From positions 35,008 through 99,007 of the forward strand of contig NZ_JAGPOT010000026.1 of assembly GCF_018224015.1 (NCBI RefSeq): DNA of 64,000 bases, written 5' to 3'. The notes beneath the pieces were generated by a model. It had not been told where the DNA came from. It searched no databases and saw only the letters and a list, made by a program, of their open reading frames with translations. This DNA is from Pseudarthrobacter albicanus. Lineage in GTDB: Bacteria > Actinomycetota > Actinomycetes > Actinomycetales > Micrococcaceae. Positions 53,576 through 61,888 of the stretch are shown here, in pieces. The stretch's first letter is position 1, and each line of letters begins with the position of its first letter. The position numbers and the translations under genes were made by a program.

Positions 53576-54445
53576 GTGGAAACAACAGCCACAATAGGCG
53601 TACAGGCAATGATGCTGAAGGACAGCTTCAGCGAAATCGGGGCGTTCGAGACGCTCCGCAAGGTGAGCGCGATCGGCTACAACGCCGTCGAGATCTCGCA
53701 GATCCCCATGACCCCGGAGAACGTCGCGGAACTGGACAGTTCCCGCACAGAGCTCGGGATGGACATCGCCGCGCTGTCCGTGGCAATGGAGATGCCCAAG
53801 GGGCGCCCCGGCGACTCCCTCAAGGACCACTTCGACAAGATCGTCGACGACGCCAAGCGGCTGGACTCCAAGCTCCTGCGGATCGGGATGCTGCCGTTCC
53901 CTGCGATGAAGTCCCTTGGTGCCGTGATCGACTTCGCCAAGGAGGCCAACGGGTACGCCGAACGCCTGGCCGAACACGGGATCGGCCTGTACTACCACAA
54001 CCACCACATCGAGTTCGCGAAGTTCGATGGCAAGTACATGCTCGACATCATCGCGGAGAACTCCCCGGCCATGGGCATGGAAATCGATGTGCACTGGGTA
54101 CAGCGCGGCGGCCTGGACCCGGTTCGGACGCTGGAAAAGTACGCAGGCCGCACCGCCATGGTCCACCTGAAGGACTACCGGATCGGCGAACTCCCGGAAG
54201 CCGCCTTCGGGCTGCTGGACACCGGCGACATCATGGGCTTCATGGCCGAGTTCAAGAACGTGGTCCAGTTCGCCGAGGTCGGTGAGGGCAACCTCGACTT
54301 CCCCTCGATCATCGACGCCGCCCGGGCCGCCGGGGCCGAATACCTGCTCGTGGAGCAGGACGAACTCTACGGACGCACCGTCTGGGAGGCGCTGCAGACC
54401 TCCCACGACAACCTCGTGGCCATGGGCCACTCCCAGCTGTTCTAA
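53576..54445 (+). CDS. TIM-barrel sugar isomerase/epimerase (second pair)
   Basis: The 289-residue protein is a xylose-isomerase-like TIM barrel with GLYYHNHHIEF, MEIDVHWVQRGG, MVHLKDYRIG and the C-terminal VEQDELYG, matching the metal-ligand positions. It differs from the protein at 46025-46873 and is probably a functional partner of the oxidoreductase encoded next. The GTG at 53576 follows GGAGGAAG. It lies 92 bp after the ABC genes, in the same direction, so it is likely part of the same operon. Confidence 0.87.
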   Translation: METTATIGVQAMMLKDSFSEIGAFETLRKVSAIGYNAVEISQIPMTPENVAELDSSRTELGMDIAALSVAMEMPKGRPGDSLKDHFDKIVDDAKRLDSKLLRIGMLPFPAMKSLGAVIDFAKEANGYAERLAEHGIGLYYHNHHIEFAKFDGKYMLDIIAENSPAMGMEIDVHWVQRGGLDPVRTLEKYAGRTAMVHLKDYRIGELPEAAFGLLDTGDIMGFMAEFKNVVQFAEVGEGNLDFPSIIDAARAAGAEYLLVEQDELYGRTVWEALQTSHDNLVAMGHSQLF

Positions 54446-54466
54446 GACGATACGGAGAAACACCAC

Positions 54467-55633
54467 ATGAGCAATAAAGTACGCCTCGGCATCATCGGCC
54501 TGGGCCAGCAAGGCGGCATGTACGCCAAGTTCATCACGGACGGACTGGTCCCCAACATGGAGATCGGCGCGCTGTGCGATCACGACGCCGGCAAGAAGGA
54601 CCGCTTCGCCGCAGAGTACCCAGGAGTTCCGTTCTACGACGACTACATCGCCATGCTGGAAAGCGGCGACGTGGACGCCGTCGTGACCTGCGTGCCGCAC
54701 TTCCTGCACCCCGAAATGGGCATCGAAACGCTCAAGCGGAACATCCACGCCCTCGTGGAGAAGCCCGCCGGCGTCTACACCAAGCAGGTCAAGGAACTTA
54801 ACGAGTTCGCTGCCAGCAAGCCGGAGCTGTCCTTCGCCATCATGTTCAACCAGCGCAACAACCCGCTGTACCAGCGGCTCAAGGAGATTGTCGACAACGG
54901 CGAGATCGGCAGGATCCGCCGCAGCAACTGGATCATCACCAACTGGTGGCGTCCGCAGGGCTACTACAACTCCAGCGAATGGCGCGCGACGTGGGGCGGC
55001 GAAGGCGGCGGCGTCCTGGTCAACCAGGCACCGCACCAGCTGGACCTGTGGCAGTGGATCTGTGGCGTCCCGAAGTCTGTCTACTCCAAGGTTGCCTTCG
55101 GCTTCCGCCGCGACATCGCCGTCGAAGATGAAGTGACTGCGGTAGTGGATTATGGTGACGGCGTCACCGGCGTCTTCGTCACCGCCACCCACGATCTGAC
55201 CGGAACCGACCGCTTCGAGATTCTGGGCGACCAGGGCAAGATCGTGGTCGAGAACAGCAAGACCGCCACCGTGACCCGCCTGAAGAAGCCCGAGCGCGAG
55301 CTCAGCGAAGGCATGGACATGGGCGACGTCATGAAGCTCTTCACTGGCCAACTGAATCCGGAGGACTACTACACCACCGAGGTCATCGAGTTCGAGTCCG
55401 CCTGGGGTGCGCAGCACTCCGGCGTCCTGGAGAACTTCGCGGCCAACATCCTGGACGGCACCCCGCTGCTCGCTCCGGGCTCGGACGGCATTAACGGTGT
55501 CCGCCTGGCCAACGCCATCCACCTCTCCGCTTGGACCGGCAAGGAAGTTGGACTGGACTTCGACGAGGACGAGTTCCTCGCGGAGCTGAACAAGCGCATC
55601 AGCGAAGAAGGCAAATTCCCCGAGCGCGTCTGA
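54467..55633 (+). CDS. Gfo/Idh/MocA-family oxidoreductase (second)
   Basis: The 388-residue protein has Rossmann motif IIGLGQQGGMYA, the active-site VEKPAGVYTKQV, and the C-terminal sheet domain with TWGGEGGGVLVNQAPHQLDLWQWICG. It should be an NAD(P)-dependent sugar dehydrogenase. It is longer than the first paralogue and not its close copy. It ends the ABC/isomerase/oxidoreductase operon, and a 66-bp palindrome follows. Confidence 0.9.
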   Translation: MSNKVRLGIIGLGQQGGMYAKFITDGLVPNMEIGALCDHDAGKKDRFAAEYPGVPFYDDYIAMLESGDVDAVVTCVPHFLHPEMGIETLKRNIHALVEKPAGVYTKQVKELNEFAASKPELSFAIMFNQRNNPLYQRLKEIVDNGEIGRIRRSNWIITNWWRPQGYYNSSEWRATWGGEGGGVLVNQAPHQLDLWQWICGVPKSVYSKVAFGFRRDIAVEDEVTAVVDYGDGVTGVFVTATHDLTGTDRFEILGDQGKIVVENSKTATVTRLKKPERELSEGMDMGDVMKLFTGQLNPEDYYTTEVIEFESAWGAQHSGVLENFAANILDGTPLLAPGSDGINGVRLANAIHLSAWTGKEVGLDFDEDEFLAELNKRISEEGKFPERV

Positions 55634-55662
55634 CCTCGGGCCGCCCCGCGGCCGCATCCCGG

Positions 55663-55728
55663 CCCGACTGACTCGCAGTTATTGCCGTTTTGAGCGCTCA
55701 AAACGGCAACAACTGCGAGCCAGTCGGG
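55663..55728. repeat. 66-bp near-perfect palindrome between operon end and second lacI
   Basis: Two 33-base arms meet at TGAGC/GCTCA with 31 of 33 positions complementary. The outer arms contain CCCGACTGACTCGCAGTT, and the centre contains TTTTGAGCGCTCAAAA. It lies 30 bp after an operon end and 26 bp before a lacI start. It could act as a terminator in both directions, a dispersed repeat, or (centre) an operator for the adjacent repressor. Confidence 0.85.
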
Positions 55729-55753
55729 TGGGTTTCATCGATAGGATGGGGCG

Positions 55754-56815
55754 GTGACTGAACCCAAGAATCCGGAAGCTGCCGCATCAACGGGCCCGGT
55801 CAGCAGGAAGGGCCTGGGCGGCAAGTCCAGCGCCACCATTTACGACGTCGCCAGGGTTGCCGGAGTCAATCCGTCCACGGTCTCCAGGGCGCTCAGCAAA
55901 CCGGGCCGGGTCAGCGCCAAGACACAGAAGCTGATCGAGCATGCCGCCGCCGAGCTCAACTACCACGTCAACCCCTTTGCCCGCGCCCTGCCCACCGGGC
56001 GGACCAGCACGCTTGGCCTGATCGTCGCGGACATCACCAACCCGACCTTCTTCGGCGTCATCCGGGGTGCCGAAGCAACGGTCACGGCGCGCGACTACAC
56101 GCTGATGCTCGCCGAATCCTCCGAATCGCCCGCGACCGAGCTGACCGCGGCCCGGCGCATGATGACGACCGTGGACGGGCTCATCCTGGCCAGCCCGCGC
56201 ATGGATGACGACAACATCCGTGCCCTCGCCAGGGGCAAGCCCGTGGTGGTCATCAACCGCGAGGTGGACGGCGTGCCGTGCGTGGTGCCGGACGCCAACA
56301 CGGGAATCGCCGAAGCCATCCGCAGCCTCGCCGCCAACGGCCACCGCAGGATCGCCTACGTGGCCGGCCCGCCGGAGTCGTGGATGTCACGCCGCCGCTG
56401 GGAAGGCGTGCAAACCGCGTGCGAGTGGTCCCGGCTGGAAGCCGTGCGGCTTGAGTCCTCCCGGCCAACGGTCTCCGGCGGCCGGGAGGTGGCCCGCGGC
56501 GTCCTGGCCAGCGGAGCCACGGCTGTCCTGACCTACAACGACCTCCTGGCCATCGGCCTCATGCAGGAACTCCAGGCCGCCGCCGTCGTGGTGCCGGACC
56601 GGATCAGCATTGTCGGCTTCGACGATATTTTCGGGGCGGACTTCACCACCCCGCCGCTCACCACCGTGCGCTCTCCGATGGCGGAGTGCGGCACGGAAGC
56701 GGCAAGCCTGCTCCTGGACGCGCTGCAGGGCATCGAGCATCCGGCGGCCATCCTGCGGGTGGAAACGGAGCTCGTGCTGCGGGGCTCCAGCGGCCGGCTT
56801 CTTCCCTCCGGCTAG
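55754..56815 (+). CDS. LacI-family repressor (second paralogue)
   Basis: The 353-residue repressor has HTH ATIYDVARVAGVNPSTVSRALSKPGRV, hinge ELNYHVNPFARALPTGRTSTLG and effector domain ending DDIFGADFTTPPLTTVRSPMAECG. It closely resembles the repressor at 44774-45835 throughout. It lies just upstream of uxaC and its operator, so a uronate-pathway intermediate is a likely effector. The start is a GTG at 55754; upstream lies the large palindrome. Confidence 0.92.
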   Translation: MTEPKNPEAAASTGPVSRKGLGGKSSATIYDVARVAGVNPSTVSRALSKPGRVSAKTQKLIEHAAAELNYHVNPFARALPTGRTSTLGLIVADITNPTFFGVIRGAEATVTARDYTLMLAESSESPATELTAARRMMTTVDGLILASPRMDDDNIRALARGKPVVVINREVDGVPCVVPDANTGIAEAIRSLAANGHRRIAYVAGPPESWMSRRRWEGVQTACEWSRLEAVRLESSRPTVSGGREVARGVLASGATAVLTYNDLLAIGLMQELQAAAVVVPDRISIVGFDDIFGADFTTPPLTTVRSPMAECGTEAASLLLDALQGIEHPAAILRVETELVLRGSSGRLLPSG

Positions 56816-56868
56816 CTGCCGGGCAGAGACCGCATCGTGACCCCTCCCGGCATCCCGGCGGCAAATTT

Positions 56869-56908
56869 TGGCAACCGGTTGACAAGCGAGCGAGCCAGGC
56901 CGGATTAT
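56869..56908 (+). promoter_or_regulatory. LacI operator and promoter of uxaC
   Basis: TGGCAACCGGTTGACA at 56869-56884 contains -35 TTGACA (56879-56884). A -10 GATTAT lies at 56903-56908 with 18-bp spacing. Transcription would start at about the A of the uxaC ATG (56915), predicting a leaderless message. Confidence 0.75.
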
Positions 56909-56914
56909 TGATCC

Positions 56915-58321
56915 ATGTCACAGTCGATTGCAGCCAACCCAGACCGGCTCCTGCCCGCGGATCCCGGAACGCGAAGCATTGCGCGCGGCCTCCTGGCCCG
57001 GGTCCAGGATCTTCCCATCATTTCCCCGCACGGCCACGTTGATGCCGCCGTCATCGAGCACAACACGCCCTTCCCTGACCCCGCAGCGCTGCTGGTAAGC
57101 CCGGACCACTACGTCACCCGGCTGATCCATGCCAGCGGTGTCTCCCTTGACAAGCTGCGCGGCTCGAGCAGCGCAGCGCCGGATTCCCGCAGCGTCTGGC
57201 GCGAGTTCTGCACGGCGTGGCCGCTGCTGGAGGGGACCGCCTCCGGCTACTGGCTGCGCAACCAGTTCCACAGCGTCTTCGGCCTCCAGCAGGAGATCAG
57301 CGCCGAAAACGCCGATGCCAGCTACGACGCCATCTCCGCCAGGCTCCAGGAGCCCGGTTTCCGGCCCCGCCAGCTCTTCAAGGACTTCAACATCGAGGTC
57401 CTGGCCACCACGGATGACCCCCTCGACGACCTCGCCAGCCACCAGGCGATCGCCCAGGACCCCAGCTTCCACGGCCGGGTGCTGCCCACGTTCCGCCCGG
57501 ACGCCTACCTCAACATCGCGCACCCCACCTGGTCCGCCAATGTCGACCGGCTCATCGCGGCTGCGGGCGACGGCGCCACCGGCTATGCCGGCTACGTCAC
57601 GGCACTGGAGAACCGGCGTCGTTATTTCGTGGAGCACGGGGCGGTTTCCGCTGACCACGGCGTCAGGACGCCCGCCACGTTGAAGCTCGACGCCGCCGAC
57701 GCGGCACGGCTGTTCGACCGCGCCCGCTCCGGCCAGGCCACCGCGCAGGACCGCGACGACTTCGAGGCCCACATGATGTACCAGATGGCCCGGATGTCCG
57801 TCGAGGACGGCCTGGTGATGACCATCCACCCCGGCTCGTTCCGCAACCACCACGAGCCCACGTTCAACACCTTCGGGGCGGACACGGGCCACGACATCCC
57901 CGTCGCCACCAACTACACCGAGGCCATCCGCCCGTTGCTGCAGGACTTCGGCACCGCCAAGGACTTCCACCTGGTGCTGTTCACGCTGGACGAGACCGTG
58001 TTTTCGCGCGAACTCGCACCGCTGGCGGGCTTCTACCCCTCCGTCTACCTCGGCGCGCCGTGGTGGTTCCTCGATGCCCCGGACGCCATGCTGCGCTTCC
58101 GCTCCGCCGTCACGGAGACCGCCGGATTCTCGCGGTCCTCGGGCTTCATCGACGACACCCGCGCGTTCTGCTCCATCCCGGCCCGGCACGATGCCTCCCG
58201 CCGGATCGAGGCCTCCTTCCTGGCCCGGCTCGTGGCGGAGCACCGGGTCAGCGAGGACCGTGCGCACGAAATCATCGTCGACCTGGTCGATTCCTCCCCG
58301 CGAAGGGTTTTCAAGCTGTGA
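56915..58321 (+). CDS. uxaC: Glucuronate isomerase
   Basis: UxaC converts D-glucuronate to D-fructuronate (and galacturonate to tagaturonate). The 468-residue amidohydrolase-fold enzyme has SPHGHVDAAVIEHN near the N-terminus (metal His-X-His). FKDFNIEVLATTDDPLDDL, MTIHPGSFRNHH and SVYLGAPWWFLDAPDAM are typical of the family. The ATG at 56915 has no clear ribosome binding site and coincides with the predicted transcription start. Its stop overlaps the reductase start by 4 bp. Confidence 0.95.
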   Translation: MSQSIAANPDRLLPADPGTRSIARGLLARVQDLPIISPHGHVDAAVIEHNTPFPDPAALLVSPDHYVTRLIHASGVSLDKLRGSSSAAPDSRSVWREFCTAWPLLEGTASGYWLRNQFHSVFGLQQEISAENADASYDAISARLQEPGFRPRQLFKDFNIEVLATTDDPLDDLASHQAIAQDPSFHGRVLPTFRPDAYLNIAHPTWSANVDRLIAAAGDGATGYAGYVTALENRRRYFVEHGAVSADHGVRTPATLKLDAADAARLFDRARSGQATAQDRDDFEAHMMYQMARMSVEDGLVMTIHPGSFRNHHEPTFNTFGADTGHDIPVATNYTEAIRPLLQDFGTAKDFHLVLFTLDETVFSRELAPLAGFYPSVYLGAPWWFLDAPDAMLRFRSAVTETAGFSRSSGFIDDTRAFCSIPARHDASRRIEASFLARLVAEHRVSEDRAHEIIVDLVDSSPRRVFKL

Positions 58322-59784
58322 CCATCCACGAGACCGACTCCAAAGCCGCTCCCGATGCTCCCGACGCGACAGCCGCTCCGGACGCAACAGGGCTGCCGCC
58401 CGCCCGGCTGCCGCAGCTGAGCCGGGCCATCCGGCCCTCGGCAAAGGCGCCCGTGCGGATCGTCCACCTGGGGCTGGGTGCCTTCCACCGCTCGCACCAG
58501 GCCTGGTACACCCACCACGCCGGTGACGCCGCCGGGTGGGGCATCGCCTCGTTCACCGGCCGCCGGCCTGACGCGGCGCTGGCACTGGCCGAGCAGGACG
58601 GCCTGTACACCGTGGTCGAGCGGGCCGATGGCGGCGATTCCTTCGAGATCGTCAGCAGCATCGTCGAGGCAGTGGACGGCGCCGACGTCGGCCGGCTCGC
58701 CGCCCTTGTCGCCGCACCGGCCACGGCGGTGATCACCCTGACCATCACCGAGGCCGCCTACCGCCTGGGCGCCGACGGCAGCCTGGACCGGGCGGCCCCC
58801 GACGTCGTCGCCGACCTTGCGCTGCTGGCTTCGGGCAGCGGAGCGCCGACGACGCCGCTGGGCCGGCTCGTCTTTGCCCTCGCCGCCCGCCGGGCTGCCG
58901 CCGCCGGACCGCTCGCCGTCGTCTGCTGCGACAACCTGTCCAGCAACGGAACGGTTGCCCGCCATGCAGTGGTGGGCCTGGCGGAGGCCTGGGACGCCGG
59001 CCTCGCCGCCTGGATCGATGAGAACATCAGCTTTGTCAGCACCTCGGTGGACCGCATCACGCCGCGCACCACCGGCGCGGACCTCGCAGCGGTGGAGGCC
59101 GAGTGCGGCTACCGCGACAACTCGCCGGTGGTGGCCGAACCGTTCCGCAACTGGGTGCTCAGCGGCGCCTTCCCGGCCGGACGCCCGCGCTGGGAAGACG
59201 CCGGCGCGGTGTTCGTGGACGAGATCGAGCCGTACGAAAACCGGAAGCTGTGGCTCCTCAACGGCGCCCACTCGCTCCTGGCCTATGCCGGGCAGCTGCG
59301 CGGCCACACCACGGTGGCCGAGGCCCTGGCGGACCCGCTGTGCCTGCAGGCCGTGGAACGGTTCTGGGGCGAAGCCGAGGCCAACCTGCACGGCGCGGAC
59401 CTCCGGATCCCCGAATACCGCGCCGAACTGCTGGCCCGGTTCCGGAACACCCGGATCGCCCACCACCTGGCCCAGATCGCGATGGACGGCAGCACCAAGC
59501 TGCGGATGCGGGCCGTCCCGGTGCTGCTCGCCGAGCGGGCGCAGGGCCGTTCCGGGGAGGCCGCAGCCCTCATGATCTCCGCCTGGATGGATTTCAGCGC
59601 GGCGGCGGCAGAGTTCCACGACCCCCTGGCCACAGACGTGGCCGCGGCCAACAGGCTCGGCGGCACAGACCGTGTCCGCGCCCTGCTGGCCCTGCTCAAT
59701 CCGGACCTCGCCGCCGATGACGCCGTGGTCCGCCTCGTTGAAGACCTCAGCGGCACCTTCTCCGGGCCGGCTGTCCAGGAGTAG
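58318..59784 (+). CDS. uxuB: Mannitol dehydrogenase-family fructuronate reductase
   Basis: The 488-residue enzyme of the long-chain mannitol dehydrogenase family would reduce D-fructuronate to D-mannonate with NADH. It has the nucleotide-binding RIVHLGLGAFHRSHQAWY, GWGIASFTGR and the catalytic KLWLLNGAHSLLAY (Lys...Asn...His). The first 35 residues are a disordered Ala/Asp/Pro extension with a repeated PDATAAPDATG. It is coupled to uxaC, which makes fructuronate the likely substrate, though mannitol or tagaturonate cannot be excluded. Confidence 0.87.
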   Translation: MTIHETDSKAAPDAPDATAAPDATGLPPARLPQLSRAIRPSAKAPVRIVHLGLGAFHRSHQAWYTHHAGDAAGWGIASFTGRRPDAALALAEQDGLYTVVERADGGDSFEIVSSIVEAVDGADVGRLAALVAAPATAVITLTITEAAYRLGADGSLDRAAPDVVADLALLASGSGAPTTPLGRLVFALAARRAAAAGPLAVVCCDNLSSNGTVARHAVVGLAEAWDAGLAAWIDENISFVSTSVDRITPRTTGADLAAVEAECGYRDNSPVVAEPFRNWVLSGAFPAGRPRWEDAGAVFVDEIEPYENRKLWLLNGAHSLLAYAGQLRGHTTVAEALADPLCLQAVERFWGEAEANLHGADLRIPEYRAELLARFRNTRIAHHLAQIAMDGSTKLRMRAVPVLLAERAQGRSGEAAALMISAWMDFSAAAAEFHDPLATDVAAANRLGGTDRVRALLALLNPDLAADDAVVRLVEDLSGTFSGPAVQE

Positions 59785-59802
59785 CCCCGACGCTGCAGGC
59801 GG

Positions 59803-59844
59803 CACTGTCCGGGCCCACGGCACCTGCCGGAGGCCCGGGCAGTG
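59803..59844 (+). terminator. Terminator-like hairpin after the uxaC-uxuB operon
   Basis: CACTGTCCGGGCC at 59803-59815 pairs with GGCCCGGGCAGTG at 59832-59844 (12 of 13). It is followed by TCCGTTTA. It lies 18 bp after the reductase stop. Confidence 0.55.
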
Positions 59845-59887
59845 TCCGTTTAGGCCGCCCATGTCCGGGCGCGGCGATGTGAATATC

Positions 59888-59926
59888 TGGCAACCGCTTG
59901 CCAAATGTTTGCCACGTGACTAGGAT
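59888..59926 (+). promoter_or_regulatory. LacI operator and promoter of uidA
   Basis: TGGCAACCGCTTGCCA at 59888-59903 contains -35 TTGCCA (59898-59903). A -10 TAGGAT lies at 59921-59926 with 17-bp spacing. The predicted leader before the uidA ATG is about 80 bases. Confidence 0.8.
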
Positions 59927-60015
59927 TACAGCCAGACAAAAACGCGGGCCGCCAGCACGGCCCAGCGGATCTCCCAACGGTCCCACCCCGCAACGATGCG
60001 AAGGATTCCCCCCAG

Positions 60016-61824
60016 ATGCTCAAGCCCCAGGCAAGTGAAACCCGTGAGATGGTCAACCTCGACGGGCTCTACCGGTTCAAAGTGGACTTTGACCGCGCCG
60101 GCCACCAGGAGGAATGGTTCAAGGCGCCCCTGGCGTCGCCGCTGGAAATGGGTGTCCCGGCCAGCTACAACGACGTCTTCCCGGACAAGGCCATCCGGGA
60201 CCACGTGGGCTACGTCTGGTACCAGCGCGACGTCCGGGTTCCCCGCGGCTGGGCCGGGGAACGGATCCATCTCCGGCTCGACTCGGCAACGCACGAGGGA
60301 ATGGTGTGGGTTGACGATGTCCTGGTGGCCCAGCACACCGGCGGCTACATGCCGTTCAGTGCGGACATCACGGAGCACGTGACACCGGGGCAGACGTTCC
60401 GCCTCACCGTCTCCGTCAACAACGAACTCACCCAGGCCACCATCCCGCCCGGCAGCATCACGGTCACGGAGGACGGCCGCCGCCAGCAGGGCTACCTCCA
60501 CGACTTCTACAACTACGCTGGCCTGCACCGCAGCCTCTGGCTGTACAGCACCCCGGCGGTGACGCTGGACGACATCACGGTCGTGACCGGCTTCGACGGG
60601 GCCACGGGCAGCGTCGACTACACGATCGGAACAGCCGGCGGCAGCGGCAGCGAAGCGGTCACGGTCGTCCTGAAGGACGCCGACGGCGTGGAAGTGGCCC
60701 GGGCCGACGGCGCCCGGGGCACCCTGGTGATCGCCGACGTCGTACTGTGGAAGCCGGGCGCCGCCTACCTCTACAGCCTGACCGCCGAGATCCGCGACGG
60801 CGGGCGGCTGCTGGACAGCTACACGCTGCCGGTCGGCGTCCGGACCGTGGAGGTCCGCGGCAAGGAATTCCTCATCAACGGCGAGCCCTTCTACTTCACG
60901 GGTTTCGGCATGCACGAGGACCACATCGGCATCGGCAAGGGCCACAGCAACGCCCAGATGGTCAATGATTTCCAGCTTCTGGACTGGGTGGGCGCGAACT
61001 CCTTCCGGACCTCGCACTACCCCTACGCCGAAGAGGTGATGGAGTTCGCCGACCGCCACGGGATCGTGGTGATCGACGAAACCGCAGCGGTGGGCCTGCA
61101 CCTCGGCTTCGGCGCCGTCTTCGGCGGCATCTCCAAGAAGACCTACGTCGAGGGCGGGGTGGACGCCAAGACGGCGGCCAACCACCGGCAGGCGATCTCC
61201 GAGCTCGTGGCCCGGGACAAGAACCACCCCTCCGTTGTCATCTGGTCCATTGCCAACGAACCCAACGGCTCCGAGGAAGGCGCCCGCGAATACTTCCAGC
61301 CCCTCGCGGAGCTGACCCGGGAACTGGACCCCACCCGCCCCGTCGGCTACGTCAACGTCATGTTCGACACTCCGGACAAGGAACTGCTGGGCGATCTGTT
61401 CGACGTCATCATGCTCAACCGCTACTACGGCTGGTACCTGCACAACGGCGACCTGGAAACCGCCGAGCAGGTCCTCGAGAAGGAACTCCGTGAGTGGGAA
61501 GCCAAGTACGGCAAGCCCATGATCATGACCGAGTACGGTCCGGACACCATGCCGGGCTTCCACTCCATCTACGAGCAGCCCTGGAGCGAGGAATACCAGG
61601 CCGCCTTCCTGGCCATGTACCACCGGGTCTTTGACCGCGTGGACGCCATGACCGGCGAACAGGTCTGGAATTTTGCGGACTTCCAGACCTCCAACGGCAT
61701 CATGCGCGTGGACGGCAACAAGAAGGGTGTCTTCACCCGCGACCGCCGCCCCAAGCCCGCAGCCTATGCCTTGCGCCAGCGCTGGACTGCGCTGGGCGGC
61801 ATCAAGAACTCCACCAAGGCATAG
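60016..61824 (+). CDS. uidA: Beta-glucuronidase (GH2)
   Basis: The 602-residue GH2 enzyme hydrolyses beta-D-glucuronides in the cytosol. It has the sugar-binding domain (GLYRFKVDFDRAGHQ), the immunoglobulin-like domain and the TIM barrel. The acid/base is Glu415 in ANEPNGSEEG and the nucleophile Glu506 in MTEYGPDT. The glucuronate-specific Asn-X-Lys motif is at 568-570 (GNKKGVFTRDRRPK), which separates glucuronidases from galactosidases. There is no signal peptide. The LacI operator lies upstream and a transporter gene downstream. Confidence 0.95.
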   Translation: MLKPQASETREMVNLDGLYRFKVDFDRAGHQEEWFKAPLASPLEMGVPASYNDVFPDKAIRDHVGYVWYQRDVRVPRGWAGERIHLRLDSATHEGMVWVDDVLVAQHTGGYMPFSADITEHVTPGQTFRLTVSVNNELTQATIPPGSITVTEDGRRQQGYLHDFYNYAGLHRSLWLYSTPAVTLDDITVVTGFDGATGSVDYTIGTAGGSGSEAVTVVLKDADGVEVARADGARGTLVIADVVLWKPGAAYLYSLTAEIRDGGRLLDSYTLPVGVRTVEVRGKEFLINGEPFYFTGFGMHEDHIGIGKGHSNAQMVNDFQLLDWVGANSFRTSHYPYAEEVMEFADRHGIVVIDETAAVGLHLGFGAVFGGISKKTYVEGGVDAKTAANHRQAISELVARDKNHPSVVIWSIANEPNGSEEGAREYFQPLAELTRELDPTRPVGYVNVMFDTPDKELLGDLFDVIMLNRYYGWYLHNGDLETAEQVLEKELREWEAKYGKPMIMTEYGPDTMPGFHSIYEQPWSEEYQAAFLAMYHRVFDRVDAMTGEQVWNFADFQTSNGIMRVDGNKKGVFTRDRRPKPAAYALRQRWTALGGIKNSTKA

Positions 61825-61888
61825 CCTTTATTAACATGCGTTTTCGCTGGTCCCCAAGGGGCCGGCACCGGGTAAAGGAGCCCACAAC

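Noticed and set aside
53426..55657. A 743-codon minus-strand frame over the second isomerase/oxidoreductase pair
   Set aside because: It is the complementary frame of two clear coding genes with strong third-position GC bias and shows no domain motif.
59926..61623. A 565-codon minus-strand frame opposite uidA
   Set aside because: It is antisense to a beta-glucuronidase with all catalytic residues in place; the protein has no recognisable features.
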